64,000 nucleotides of DNA from Diospyros lotus (lineage: Eukaryota > Streptophyta > Magnoliopsida > Ericales > Ebenaceae): contig NC_068352.1 in NCBI RefSeq assembly GCF_014633365.1, forward strand, positions 26,445,310 to 26,509,309, written 5' to 3'. Of this stretch, positions 11,514 through 23,467 are shown piece by piece. Each line of letters begins with the position of its first letter. The stretch's first letter is position 1. The notes under the pieces were generated by a model. That model was not told the DNA's origin and ran no database searches. It saw only the letters and a program-made list of their open reading frames with translations. Made by a program: the position numbers and the translations under genes.

Positions 11514-13414
11514 GGAAAATTCTATTCACAGCCGCGTTTTTGCTCTTCAAAGCCATAACTAAAATGAATTTAATAAATACTCTTCACAACCACTTTTATT
11601 ACTCTTTTATGCAGTCATTTATATTTCAAAATTACCTTTTCCCACTCATTGCATACATCACAATGGCGGTGGCCGTTGGGTTCGGAGGAGGTGGCGGCCT
11701 CAGAATACTCTGGAGTTCGGATCGGCCACCGCCACCCCTAGCGCCTTCGAATTGTAGAGTATGGAGGCGTTGGGAGCCTCTGAACCGTGGAATTCGGAGG
11801 CAGCCTGTGTTTTCGAATTCCAGGGTTCGAAAGCGCTGGCTGCCTCCGAACCCTAAAGTTCAGAGGCATTGGGAGCCTCCGAACCATGGAATTCGAAGGT
11901 GGCCTGTGCTTCCAAACTCCAGAGTTCGAAAGCGTTGGCTACCTCCAAACTCTAGAGTTCAAAGACTCTCAATTTTCACTTTATATATAATATAATTATA
12001 CATTTAAATATTACACATATATGATACATATTGCACATCATAATATATAATATTATGATACATAATATATATATATATATTATACATTACAATATTATAC
12101 ATAATATATATATTATCTCCGAACTCGGGAGTTCGAAAGCTCTCAATTTCCACTTATTATCATAATATATATAATATTGCACATTGCAATATCAATATAT
12201 ATAGAATATATATATATTATGATGATGATAATAATAATAATTATTAAGATTAAAAGTAATCGAGAGTCTAATATTTATTTAATAAGTTATTCTCGAACTT
12301 TTAATTAGATATGTCCTTGAGATAAGATGTAAGTGCATATAAATTATAAATAATTGATAATTTTATAATTAATATTTATATTTGTTGATAAAAATTTATT
12401 AAATCTATATTGCATGTCATGTTTATAATTGTTAGAGGAACAAATTTATCACTTTGCACTAACAAGTAATTCAAATGAATAATGACCTTTTTTTAAACTT
12501 GTGTATTTATATTTTAATTTTCCTACTTCTTTCTTTTTTGACGGTTTATATTTCTCACTGCATTCACAATAACAATTCAATTTTCTTTTTCAACTTTCTT
12601 AGTCCATCCATTCAGTGTTTCTCTAGCATCAAAGAGGAAGAAAATATTTAAATATATTTTTCTCTAATTAAAATAATAATTTTAAAAAAAATATTAAAAA
12701 TCTATCATATCTCATTAGTAATAAATTGTTGAATAATATCAAATGATTGGTAAATTGCAAAATCAATTTTCTTGAGATATAAAAAAATAAATAAAATAAA
12801 ACACCAATTAAAAATTCGAAAACCCAACTTCTCGAACCCTAGGATTCAGAAATACATGTGTTTCTTGAATTTTGGAATTTCAAAAATCCACTAATACATA
12901 CAATATTTACATGTACACTAATTTGGAAAACCAGGATTCTCTGAAGTTTCCAACTTCCCATACCCTTACAAACACACTAATACATACAAGATTTAGATTT
13001 ACTTGTGTGTGATATTTTTTTTGAATAGTTGTTATCTTTTTCGTCAAACTCTCCCCAATTCGTCGTCAACATTTGAATATAATAATCCATGGCTAACTTC
13101 GACTCGCTGATATTCTGAGAGAAAATGGTGAGTAATGATGGGTGTGAAACAAGAGGAATGAATGTCCTTGAGAAGAAAAAAAATTTCAATTTTCGATAGC
13201 GAGTATGAAATAATAAATAATTGCGACGGACGACGGGCAAGAGCAAATTACAGAGTTTGGCCGATAAAAGAACGTACGATGTCAAGTGGTTGCTTAATGT
13301 GGGTGGTTGAGCATTAAATACAAATGATAAAATTGAATTTTTGCTTGAGGCTATTTTAGGTATATTGAAAAGTAACGGCAGAGAATAAAATCGTGATTGC
13401 GAATAGAATTTTTC
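11514..13414. mobile_element. MULE-like non-autonomous element, copy 1 (inside copia element 2)
   Basis: The left end GGAAAATTCTATTCACAGCC and the complement of the right end (GAAAAATTCTATTCGCAATC) form the TIR. Flanking 9-mers tttcaaaat and ttttagaat agree at seven of nine positions, as expected for a decayed 9-bp target duplication. The left third shares sequence and order with 36766-37801: the phrase aataaatactcttcac, then an array of CTCCGAACTCTGGAGTTCGGAG-like palindromes (about 11690-11960 and 12115-12145), then a long TA-rich tract. No transposase is seen. A long minus-strand ORF (12977-13525) runs across its right border and is not a gene. Confidence 0.7.
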
Positions 13415-13619
13415 TTTTAGAATTTTTTTTTTCTTAAATTCTTTCTTTCTCTTAGGCAGAATTTCAAAATTTCCTAATATGACCTTCTTTGTGACTGTGA
13501 TAACACTTAATTTGTTTCCTACCATTCTTAAGACTTGGACTTAGGGGACTTAAACTCTCTCTTTTCAGTCCTACTTTTAGCAGTTAGGACATCTCCCCCT
13601 AAACATTTCCCTTCTAATT

Positions 13620-13830
13620 TCTATTGCAACTCCTTAGAGTTCAATGCCTCGTAAACATCTTCTGAGGATAATTTTACCCTACCATGCTTTAATATATCAA
13701 CAAAAATTTCATTTGTCCTTGGTAAAGAATGAAATAATACAAGGGCTTTATCTTTCTCATCATGGTTAATATCTATGTTTTCTAAGTCAAAACATAATTT
13801 ATTAAACTCATCTATGTGATTTTACAATTT
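13620..13830 (-). pseudogene. Copia element 2 gag (UBN2-type) fragment
   Basis: The minus-strand translation gives DHIDEFNKLCFDLENI, ALVLFHSLPRTNEIFVDIL and LSSEDVYEALNSKELQ, a typical copia gag stretch. It lies next to the 5' LTR side, as expected. No intact frame covers a whole gag. Confidence 0.75.
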
Positions 13831-14278
13831 TTGCCCTCCTTGCAATTTAAATATAAAAAATTGTCTTTAAATACAACCTATTTTATAGAATTTTTATCAT
13901 GTAAAGACTCCAATTTAGACTATAAAGCCTCGGGCCATTTCCATCCTTGAAACTTCCCTAAGAACTTTATCTCCTAAACTTAGAATTAGAGTATTATAGG
14001 CTTTTTTGTTGATTTCTTTCCTACACTCACTAGATCATTTTTCTGCTCTTCAATAGCATTCTCGAGCAATTTCTTTTCTACCTCTAAGGCTTCTTCTAAT
14101 CTCAAGTTTCCCAACAACGCCCTTATCTTAATTTTTCATAGACCGAAATCATTTGAATCATCAAATTTTTCTATGTCATATCTAGCAGAAAAAGGTGCAA
14201 AAGCCATGACAAGAATTATGACTAGTGATTTCTAGAGTCCTTAGCAATTCTTAAAAAAGTTATTGACTTCGATACCAA

Positions 14279-14895
14279 TGTTAAGATTAAGAGCTCTTTA
14301 AATAACTCAATCAATACTTCTTGCTGCCAATTCTCTCAACTCCTCGCCCAAAATCAAACCAACAATAGAAATATACAAACATTAATACAAGAACAAAATT
14401 TAACAAAGAAAAAAAAATGAAAAGATACAACCAAACCAACACAAGAGGTGCGCGATGTATCTTGGTTCAAGTTGGAGAAACAGCCCTACATCCAACAAGA
14501 AGTCCGAGAGCAATTCCACTAGAAATCTGGTGAAAACAGTTACAAGATCCCTATCTTCTATCACACAAGTACACTACACATAGAGATTACAAAGAACTTT
14601 TTTTCTCTCAAAGTCTTTCCTCTCTTTTTACAGCAATGTCACTCGCATTCATAGACGAGAAATGATAGTTTGTTATGTCCAATTGCTAAGCCTTCTATTT
14701 ATAGAGGTTAGAATGTGGTAATTACAAGGCCTTTTATTTTAACCTACACAGAGATTAAACTAACCCTCTAACCCTTATAATAAAACACCTAAGCTAGTTT
14801 TTCCCTAACTTAGAATTTTCAGCCGCTTCCATACACTCGAGGGATCTTCTGTTCTCCTGACCTTCCAGATAGATTTCTCAATGCAAAACCCAACA
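14279..14895 (-). repeat. 5' LTR of copia element 2
   Basis: Begins TGTTAAGATTAAGAG and ends CCCAACA. It is adjacent on its inner side to a mutated tRNA-iMet primer-binding site at 14265-14277. Confidence 0.9.
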
Positions 14896-17525
14896 TCTCC
14901 TTTATCCACTAATTCTGAGCTATAAGGGAAAAAATTGAGATTTTATTTTAATCTTTCCAACAATATGTTACAATGGGTACCCCTATAATTCTTACAAGTG
15001 TGCACAAAGTACCCCTATAGTTGTATAAAATATGCATGGAGAGCCTCTCTAATTTGAGTATTTCAACAAAAGAGACCTCCACACAACTCATTGATTGTTT
15101 TCACAATTTTTCCATATTTCTCCTACTATTTTCCACTCAGTGTCCATACAAACACAACAAAAACATAATTAGATTAAATTTCTTACCTTTCTATCATTCA
15201 TTTTCAACAAAAATCACTTGACTCAACCACAACTCCTGCTGTAAAGATTGCTTCAAGCCCTAAGCAAAAACTCCTTCTCGAATCAACTCATGGCACCTTC
15301 CAACACACTCCTTGGCGGTCAAATTTCCTGCACAAAAAGACGCTGTTTATAACAATTGTAAGAAGTTTACAAATAGTTTGAAGTTTTACTCCTGGACATT
15401 TGTAACACAGAGGGGTACTTTGGTCACTTAGCATAAGGATAAAATGGACATTTGCAACGCAAAACAATATTTTGGGCAACTGAAAAAATGTTATGCTAAC
15501 AACAGTAGGAAACATTAAAGTTTCTGGACAGCTACTTAACGGCAAAGGGGTATTTGAAATGTAGAAGTAAAACTCAAGAATAGTCTGTACTATTTCTCAA
15601 ATCTCATGGGTACTTTTTATAATTTTACTATACCTCAAGATACCACGTCGAGTTTTTCCTAAAATAAAACCCATTCGCAAAATTTGGAACCCAAGAATGC
15701 CCATTCAAATTACTCCACAAGTTAGCAAGATTCACTATTGGTACAAAGTCAAGCCCACAGGAACCATAGTTATTAGATCCAAGAAAAGCTTTTAGGAAAT
15801 CAAGAAGCTGTTTCTGCATTATCTATAGCAACCCATTCACAGATAAGCCAACTGATAATAACAACTACAAATTCATTTACACTCTTATATGCACTACTTG
15901 ACCCGAATAAATATAAGCGCACCATAAATTTCATGCAAGTGCTAATATTAGAATAATTGGGAAACATAAAATACCTACTATGATTTCACAAATAAATATA
16001 AGTGCACCATCACTATGGTAACCAAGTATGAAACCACAAGCAATGTCCACGTATTGACTCAACCACCAATTATCTTCTAATAGGAAATGTAGATCTCAAA
16101 GCTTTTCAGCAACCTAAGCATGTGCCCAGGAAATCTTCTATGCATGGTTGCCTTAGAATTCCTGGAGATACCTATGTGACCAGGACACAACCAAAACTCA
16201 TGCCCAATGTTGAGGAGAGTTCATTAGTAAAACAAATTGCATAAAACACAAAGGTTTGGGTAAGCCCTGCCAAAGGCAAGCCAAGGCAAATGCCAAACAT
16301 TTCTAAATTAAGATAAAATCAAGAAATTTGGGATTTGTGACTTATAGTAACAGCAATTCAAGAAGTGTGCATGTGCCAATAAACCAACTTGATGAGGAAA
16401 TGTTACTCTTGTTTCTGTTCTACTAGGAATGGATTCTAATTTAAAAGGCTTATCTGCAGAATAGTTCGAACCTATTCAGATTGAGCCAAAGAACCAAATC
16501 CTACAAAAGATAAATTAATGTTCCGTAGAAAATGGACCGCACCCTAGGGGAAGACAATATTAATCCAGCATTAACATCAATGAGCAGCTAATGTGTTGCC
16601 CGTCACCTATTTTAGTGTTCTTGCTTTGCCTTTCACTCCTATCCTCCACGCATCCATGATTCAAACCCATAATTCATGAGTGCTATGTAAATTATGAAAT
16701 CACATTTTCCAGTCTAATTACTCTTTCCCCGGTCTTCCACACGCCAAAAATTCACCCATTCTTCACAAGTGCAATGTTTTTTAAGCAATTTGTATTGCAT
16801 TTAGTTCACAAAAGCACATAACTGTTTCCCATTTATTAATAAATTAATAGTTAATTTACAGGGGAAAAAATAATAAATTAATAGTTAGTGCAACTCATGC
16901 CAATTAAGCAAGCTTCAACAAAGCAAAAAGGTAACGATCATGATGTTCATCAACACATGAGAACGCCTGGCCAGTACAAATCAAGGAACAATGCAACTTA
17001 AGGCATCCTAAAAACCATATTTCAGACTAAGCACAATCTTGATGTTACAATCCATAAACATCATAGATAAACTAAAGCAACACTCCACCATCCATGTACT
17101 GAACCTGAAGCAAAAATCAAAGAGGCAACAAAATGTTGTGGCAGGACTGTAGATGACGCACTGGAGACTAAAATCAAAGCCTCATACTAATTTAATATCC
17201 TATTGGAGTACATATTGCCAGCGGGCTATATATATATATTGTGACCAGAATACTTTGGCAAAACTAAAGTGATAGAATTTCAATCATGCTAAACAGAATG
17301 AAACAATTCCTTCCACATACAATTGGAAGAAACTTTAAGGTTAAAATCCAATCAAGTCTCTAAGCAAGAACTGTTGCCCACAGCTACAAATATAATCACA
17401 GTAATTGAAATATCAAATGCCTAAAGTCAGAAGATAACTGCCCCTTCTTGAGAGCAATGGCTTGAAACATTTCTATCACAAACACAACCATCTAATGGTG
17501 ATACCTCCAGGCCTCCAACATTATC
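14896..17525. other. Intergenic stretch downstream of the GeBP-like gene
   Basis: No gene is recognised in 2.6 kb. Part of it (about 14965-15630) has phrases such as gggtacccctata and ggggtactttggtcac that recur in both orientations, so it may be an old inverted-repeat element, but I could not define ends. A 63-codon minus-strand ORF at 15628-15819 has no motif I recognise. The last few hundred bases before 17526 should include the 3' UTR of the minus-strand gene to the right. Confidence 0.5.
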
Positions 17526-18773
17526 TCATGACCTTGAAGAATTCACTGCATCCAAAAACAACTTTGTCTGCTCCGAGAGCAAGTCCAACCGTTTCAGGAA
17601 TAAAGCAGCTGCATCAGCTTGCAATCTCTTCCACTTTTCTTCCAACTCCTTGGCCTTCACATCCCCAATAATGCTCATGTTTTCCTTTATAAAATTCCTT
17701 CCAGCCTCTGACAATGATAAATGACATTTTTCCATCTCCAATGATGCTCCCAACATTGGATACATAGACCAAAAGTCCCTTTGATCAAGTTCTATGTCCT
17801 TTTCTTCGCCCTTCAATCCCTCTTGCACGGGAACATCGAGAGCAAAGTCCTTGGCAATAAGCGCCCCATCATTATTTTTGACACTCGTTTTTGCTCTTTT
17901 ACTGCTACTCTTAGCGCCATCATCAACCGCATTACTGCCTCCATCACCCCAAATCTTCTTCGAGAGCTCAAAGGCCTTATGTTCGTGAAGCTTGGAGAAA
18001 ACAGGATCCTCCCCTTTCTGGCCCCTACCAGAATTAACCTGGTACTTCTTCTTTAGCCTCCTAATCTTATCCATCAACTGACTCTTCGAAACATCAACAT
18101 GTAGCGATTTTTTGATGGATTCATGAAAAGCAGCCATATCCGAATGTATGTCACCTCCGGTCTTGGAGTATTCAATAATCCCCCTCAATATCGCTATCTC
18201 ATCGTCCTCGCTCCACAACCGATTAATAGCACCAGTTTTCTTCTCCTCCACGGCTCTATCCTCCTCGTCGCCATTTGAAACCTTGCTTTTCTTCTGCGAG
18301 TCCTTCCCGTTCTGCCCGCTCTCCACCGTGCGTTTGGCCGAGCCTTTCTTGGGTTTAGTCAGCTCGTCCGTTTGATTGGAAACGATATGCTTCGATCCCG
18401 ACGGGGGAGGTTTGTTGAACGGCTTCTTAGCGGGGGAATCTTCCATCGGCTTAGAGACAATCGGCTTGACAGTGAAATCTGAAGCGCTTGGCGAGGGCTG
18501 AGTCTGCTCCGAATCGGACTCTTCCGAATCGGAATCTTCAGAGGGTGGCGATTTTGCACCGGCCTTTTGACCAGAAGACTTCTTGAACACTTGCTCCTCT
18601 TCTTCCTCTTCCTCATCTTCAGATTCCTCTTCTTCTACGTCAGATTGTGCGTTCGTTCTGTTTTCATCCTCACGGTGTTCTTCTTCACTGACCTCTTCTT
18701 CAGATTCCTCTTCTCCTTCGGATGACGAAGCAGAGGGAGGCTGTTCAATTGGCGGAGGCCGCTTCGGAGCCAT
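17526..18773 (-). CDS. GeBP / STOREKEEPER-like transcription factor (DUF573)
   Basis: A single-exon 415-residue protein. Residues 1-180 are a highly acidic, Ser/Glu-rich, disordered region followed by Lys/Ser/Pro-rich sequence with basic patches suited to nuclear import. Residues about 183-276 are the DUF573 DNA-binding domain (NRLWSEDDEIAILRGIIEYS, then the basic helix word SQLMDKIRRLKKKYQ, then the HKAFELSKKIWG ending). The C-terminal about 80 residues (LEEKWKRLQADAAALFLKRL) are helical and Leu-rich, like the leucine-zipper-like tail of the family. GeBP/GPL and STK proteins are plant-specific nuclear regulators linked in Arabidopsis to cytokinin response and trichome genes. The length and single-exon form fit the family. 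The ATG at 18771-18773 is the first in frame. Which paralogue this is (GPL or STKL) is not resolved. Confidence 0.92.
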   Translation of the reverse strand: MAPKRPPPIEQPPSASSSEGEEESEEEVSEEEHREDENRTNAQSDVEEEESEDEEEEEEEQVFKKSSGQKAGAKSPPSEDSDSEESDSEQTQPSPSASDFTVKPIVSKPMEDSPAKKPFNKPPPSGSKHIVSNQTDELTKPKKGSAKRTVESGQNGKDSQKKSKVSNGDEEDRAVEEKKTGAINRLWSEDDEIAILRGIIEYSKTGGDIHSDMAAFHESIKKSLHVDVSKSQLMDKIRRLKKKYQVNSGRGQKGEDPVFSKLHEHKAFELSKKIWGDGGSNAVDDGAKSSSKRAKTSVKNNDGALIAKDFALDVPVQEGLKGEEKDIELDQRDFWSMYPMLGASLEMEKCHLSLSEAGRNFIKENMSIIGDVKAKELEEKWKRLQADAAALFLKRLDLLSEQTKLFLDAVNSSRS

Positions 18774-20872
18774 GGATCGACCGAGTGAGAAAGGAGATTA
18801 AAACTCTACAGAGATTTAGGGTTTTGAACTGAAATGACGAAGAGCGGAGACTCACTTGATTAGGTAGGGTTCTGGAATATTTATATTCAGAAGTCACGAG
18901 CTATGCACATGATAAATTCTTATATATCAAACATAAAATTAGTTGAAATACCTATTTTGTTTTGTTGTATCAAATGTAACAATAAAATAAAATAATTATT
19001 AATAATTCACTGTAAAATTATTTTTTCCATATAAATATCACATAAGTTCAAATCATATTAATTATATTAGATAATAATTAAATAATAATAATAAATCTAT
19101 CTTGTTTTTAAATAAAATATATTTATAATATTTAAATAAATTTATTGATTAATAAGTAATTCTTCCTTTTTTGAATTATTTAATTAATTAATAAAATTAT
19201 ATAAATATTAAAAATAAAATATAATAAATATAACTTATCTAAAAATAAAGTGTACTTATTAATATTTAAAATTAATATTACCCTTTACGACAAAGTAATT
19301 AAATGCTGAAGATAAGCTCCAAAAATTAATATTTGAATCCTATAGCTTTGGAATTATTCTCAACGGACCTTTGTCAAGTCATTTTTTATAGTTTATTAAT
19401 TATCAGACATCACTTAAATTTGACTAATAATTAGACCTCATTTAAACGTGAGATAATTCAAATATTTTAAATTTATGATTTACAAATCTAGAACCTTGAA
19501 TGGATAAGGATATTAGTCTAAATCCCTCTAGATTACAATATTGAGTGGATGTACCTTTTCTCGTGCTTTACTTTATTTATTTATTTATTTATTATCTTTC
19601 AAGTTTTTTTTATCTAAATTTAATTATTTTTTTACAAATGTTAGGCTTTTTAGTTTATACTTTCAATTTTTAACCTAAACTATTAATATAGTTGTTAATA
19701 TTAAAATTTGTGACTTATTGAATAGATTGATTATAATAATGATTAAGTGTCTCAATATGTGTTTCTCGAGATCGCTCCAACGGTCAACAAGAAATAGCGA
19801 CAATTTAAGTTCTCAAATTCGAATTCACTCTCTATACAACTACTATGAATCAAACTCAAAATTACTTCTCTTATCAAAAATTGTGAGGTTGAACGACGGG
19901 ATGAGAACATCCCAAGTATCTCAATATATATGTTATCAATCAAAATACTTATTTTGGTAATAAAAATAGAAAGTTAGTTTGGGTTAGGTTAGGAATAAGC
20001 TCTTTAATGTCTAGGGTAAAGATTTGACTAAGTTGGAGTAATTTGAAAGAAATAAAAAAAGAAATTTAGGATTCAAATTATGCATATTCTATTTTATTAA
20101 AAGGTTGAAGTTGCCCTCGAAATATAGTTTGGATGGTAAAAGATAGATTATAATATATTAGTGTCATTTCAATGAATTACAAATTCGAACGTTAACTTCT
20201 TCTAGACATATTTTGTGTTTTGTTTTTTTTAAATAAAAAATATGAATATAAAAAAATTATGTAAGAGTAATAATTTTAAAAATAAATTAAAAGTCAATGG
20301 GCGGTGAATCCGTGATAGTGACCCTTGCTTTAAGGTCATGTTTATCACGTAACATCCATCATTATTGCAATACTCTTACATCATCACCCACAATGCAATT
20401 ATTTGCCTGGAATATTGATTGGCTACCTAAACAATTATGCTATAGGTTCATAAATAAATATCCATAAATAATTAGTTACGTAGTGTAATCATACAAATTT
20501 CATTAGTTGTAAACCAACTATCAAACTTATTTGAATTTGTCTAACGTGCCTTTTGACCATATAATAATTCTTCATTATTAATCTATAATTTTTTTTTACT
20601 TTAATAATAAAATTAAAATTTAAACTCACAACTTTTGACTTACAAGACAAATTGTCTGGACCCCTCCTTCCACTAAAGTGGATTTACTTTTTATACTTTG
20701 TTTTTTTCATCTTTCAAGTTGCTTTCACCTAAACTTTATTCTTCTTTTAGAAAATTTAGGGTTTTTAGTTTATATATACTTGCACTTTTAACCTAAAATT
20801 GAAGATATAATATGTAGGACGCAATTAAATTAATTAATTTAGACAAACGAGAAAAAAATCAATAGTTGATGG
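18774..20872. other. AT-rich intergenic region upstream of the GeBP-like gene
   Basis: The promoter and 5' leader of the minus-strand GeBP-like gene should lie in the first few hundred bases after 18773. The rest is strongly AT-rich with no gene. A degenerate SINE-like segment may lie at about 20110-20280, with phrases shared with 29930-30105 and 46858-47035. Confidence 0.5.
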
Positions 20873-21712
20873 CATTGTTGTTAAAATCCCAATTTTACGC
20901 ATACGATTTTACGATTTTACGATTCGAAGACCCCCAAACGATTCAAATCCCATGTAAAATTCAATTTGGGATAAAATCCTATAAAATCTCGATTTTACAT
21001 GTACGATTTTACGCTTCAGAGATCCCCAAACGATTTTACGATTCAAAGACCTCTATTGATTTAAGTTGTAATTTAGAGGATGCTTCCAACGTCTCAATGT
21101 CACATAGCATCTGACATTGGAACTTATGCAATGAATTGTTATATTTTGCCTCTAAATTAGAACTTGATTTAACATTGATTACATAAATTCCAATGTCACA
21201 TAACATCTAACATTAATTGCATAAGTTCCAATTTACTTGATTTAAATTATAATTTTTACTTGATTTAACATTGATTGCATAAGTAAATCAAGACAAACAA
21301 GTAATTAATTAATGGACCACCCAACCCCAAATTGGGATATTACTTGATTTAATCAATGTTAAATCAAGAAAAAATTATAATCTAAATCTAATGGAAGACA
21401 TTGGAAGCATCCTCTAAAGAATTTTAAGCTATATTTTACCTCTAAATTATCTATATTTTGCCTCTAAATTGCCTATACCAACCTGCTAGTTTTTTAGCTA
21501 TATTTGGGAAGTATTATTTTTTGAATTATAATAAGGAATAATCAAGTTATTAAATAATATTAATTCATTTTCTACAAAATTATATTATTATAAACATATA
21601 TTTACAAAAATTTAAGGGTATTTTTAATTATCTCTAAAATCTTACGATTTTACGATCCAATTTTATGGACCCTTTGTCGATCTCACTTAAAATCCCGATT
21701 TTAACAACCTTG
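20873..21712. mobile_element. hAT-type MITE with 8-bp target duplication
   Basis: A perfect 8-bp direct repeat GTTGATGG flanks it at 20865-20872 and 21713-21720. The ends are inverted: left CATTGTTGTTAAAATCCC, complement of the right end CAAGGTTGTTAAAATCGGGA. Subterminal copies of the word gattttacgatt are frequent, and the centre contains a further inverted repeat (the gaggatgcttccaacgtc and gacattggaagcatcctc regions). Length 840 bp, no coding capacity. An 8-bp duplication with CA..TG ends fits the hAT superfamily. Confidence 0.88.
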
Positions 21713-23467
21713 GTTGATGGGCAATAATTTTCGTTTCTTGGAATATTTTTAAATTGAAAAAATTCATGTGAATTTATTATAATTAAGTAATTGTGCTTAT
21801 AAATAATTACTCTATCTCAACAAAGGAATCAGTGAAGTTAAAAATATTCTAGTATTACATGAAAATAACTTTTAATTCAGTTATCCCTCGAAAGAGTTTT
21901 TTTTTTTTTCAAAACTTTAAACTATTTTAAACACATTCGATGATGCGTAAATTCAATCGCTAATATATTTATAGAAGAGGAAGGTACTTGATGGCAACAA
22001 TCATAGGCCTTAAATAATTGGAATTAGAGAATTAGAAAAGAGAACATGTGAGATTATCAAGAATTTGATCGAGAAAGTCACTCTAATGCCTAAGTTAAAC
22101 AAAGAGGAATAGAAGGGAGATGAAAGGGTTAAAGATAGCTTAAGATTAAAAGTGAGATGAATAATTACCCCGAAACAGATATTCTCTTTTATTTATGATA
22201 ATGTAAAGTTAATTTTTAACTTAGTATTAGACCTTCTTGTTGAATATTATCTAAAAACAATTATCCTAGATGAATTTGATGGGATAAAGATTGTCCTCAC
22301 GAATCATCTTCCTAATATTTAGTAGAAAAGATTTATCTCAAATTTATCAAATTTGACTAAATTGCTGATTTTTTTTTTTTTGTGAAATCCTTGTTGAATT
22401 AAGAATTCTATTCTTGAGCAAAATTGGTTTGCTCCAAGTCTATGAAAAACACTCCACTCAGGGCAAAAAGGCCCTTGTAAAGTATCAAGATCAAGGCTGA
22501 GTGAGGCCTAGTTAGTGGATTAAGGCCAAGAAAGGCTTAACTGATGGGTCAAGATCGAGTAAGACCTATTTAATAGACTAATTCTCAAATATCATCGACA
22601 TCTAACACACTTATCTTTAATAAATGTTACTCTAACCTAATCATGATTAAATACTTAGATTCAAGAGAGGAGAAATAAGAGAAAAAATTGATCATGGAAA
22701 AGGGAAGGCCTGTTGTATGTACATATGAATGCTACTACATCAAGAACCATGAACTAAGTGCATTTGCCATAGAGAACAGGTAAAGGCATCACAAATAACT
22801 AGTACTCCTCCTCCTGCTAGATGACCATTTCCTATGCATTCCTCTTCCAACCCATGACAGATTCATGTGTGTCTATCTCTTTCAAGAACAAGTGATTTCC
22901 ATCAACTACTTGAGTGATAGTACATAATCTACAAAAAATTTCAAGACACCTCAAAACTTCACATCTCTTCCTGCAGATCGATGCGATTCTCGCTGTCCTC
23001 TGCAGCCAAAACCTCGTAGCCAATTCAAACTGCATGGCACAATGAAGAAAGTTGAGAACATCGGCCGAAGAATGTTTAGTTATCAGAAATGGGATAATGG
23101 ATTCTATCCAAAACAACAACTTTCCAAAAAAAGAATGATGCTGCCCAGCTTTTCTTTCAAGATTGATTGCCTTTATCTCCATTCATGATGCTCCAAAGGA
23201 AGGTGAAAATGCAATACAGCGTGAAAGAGAATACTTTTGTAATGAAATTCAATGAACATGGCTCCGCCTGACACATATCAAACCTTTATCCACTATGCGG
23301 CAGCGACTACATAAATTCTATCTTGTCAATCATCTTGTTCGATCAGATGAGCCTTGCGTTGGCTACCAATTTGAGTATTGACATCAGTTTTTTAGAAAAA
23401 AGATCTTAAAAGCGAAGGCACTATGTTTTGAGCCATAGAAACCGTCCATACCTGTATCAAATCATTG
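21713..23467. other. Intergenic region downstream of the formin gene
   Basis: No gene is recognised. The 3' UTR of the minus-strand formin should occupy the part just below 23468. A 116-codon minus-strand ORF at 22832-23182 has no recognisable domain and may be chance or UTR. Confidence 0.5.

Larger units (their letters stand above)
7552..14895 (-). mobile_element. Ty1/copia element 2 with two LTRs, interrupted by a MULE-like element
   Basis: LTRs of about 616 bp lie at 7552-8167 and 14279-14895. Both begin TGTTAAGATTA and end AACCCAACA. Pol order on the minus strand is gag (about 13620-13830), protease (about 11400), integrase (about 10530-11400), reverse transcriptase (about 8900-9773) and RNase H (8521-8733), which is the copia order. 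The PBS TGGTATCGAAGTC at 14265-14277 is a mutated tRNA-iMet site next to the 5' LTR. No target duplication is visible (aaata on the left, tctcc on the right). The length of 7.3 kb includes a 1.9 kb insertion, so the original was about 5.4 kb. All reading frames are broken. Confidence 0.9.

Noticed and set aside
11399..11995. 198-codon plus-strand ORF with repeated RKRWLPPN-like words
   Set aside because: It runs from copia DNA into the hairpin array of MULE-like copy 1; the repeats come from the palindromic modules, not from a protein.
12977..13525. 182-codon minus-strand ORF
   Set aside because: It crosses the right border of the MULE-like element into copia DNA and shows no domain; a chance frame.
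15628..15819. 63-codon minus-strand ORF
   Set aside because: The composition is protein-like but I find no family motif, no second exon and no promoter context.
22832..23182. 116-codon minus-strand ORF downstream of the formin
   Set aside because: No recognisable domain, no good splice partner; probably chance or UTR.
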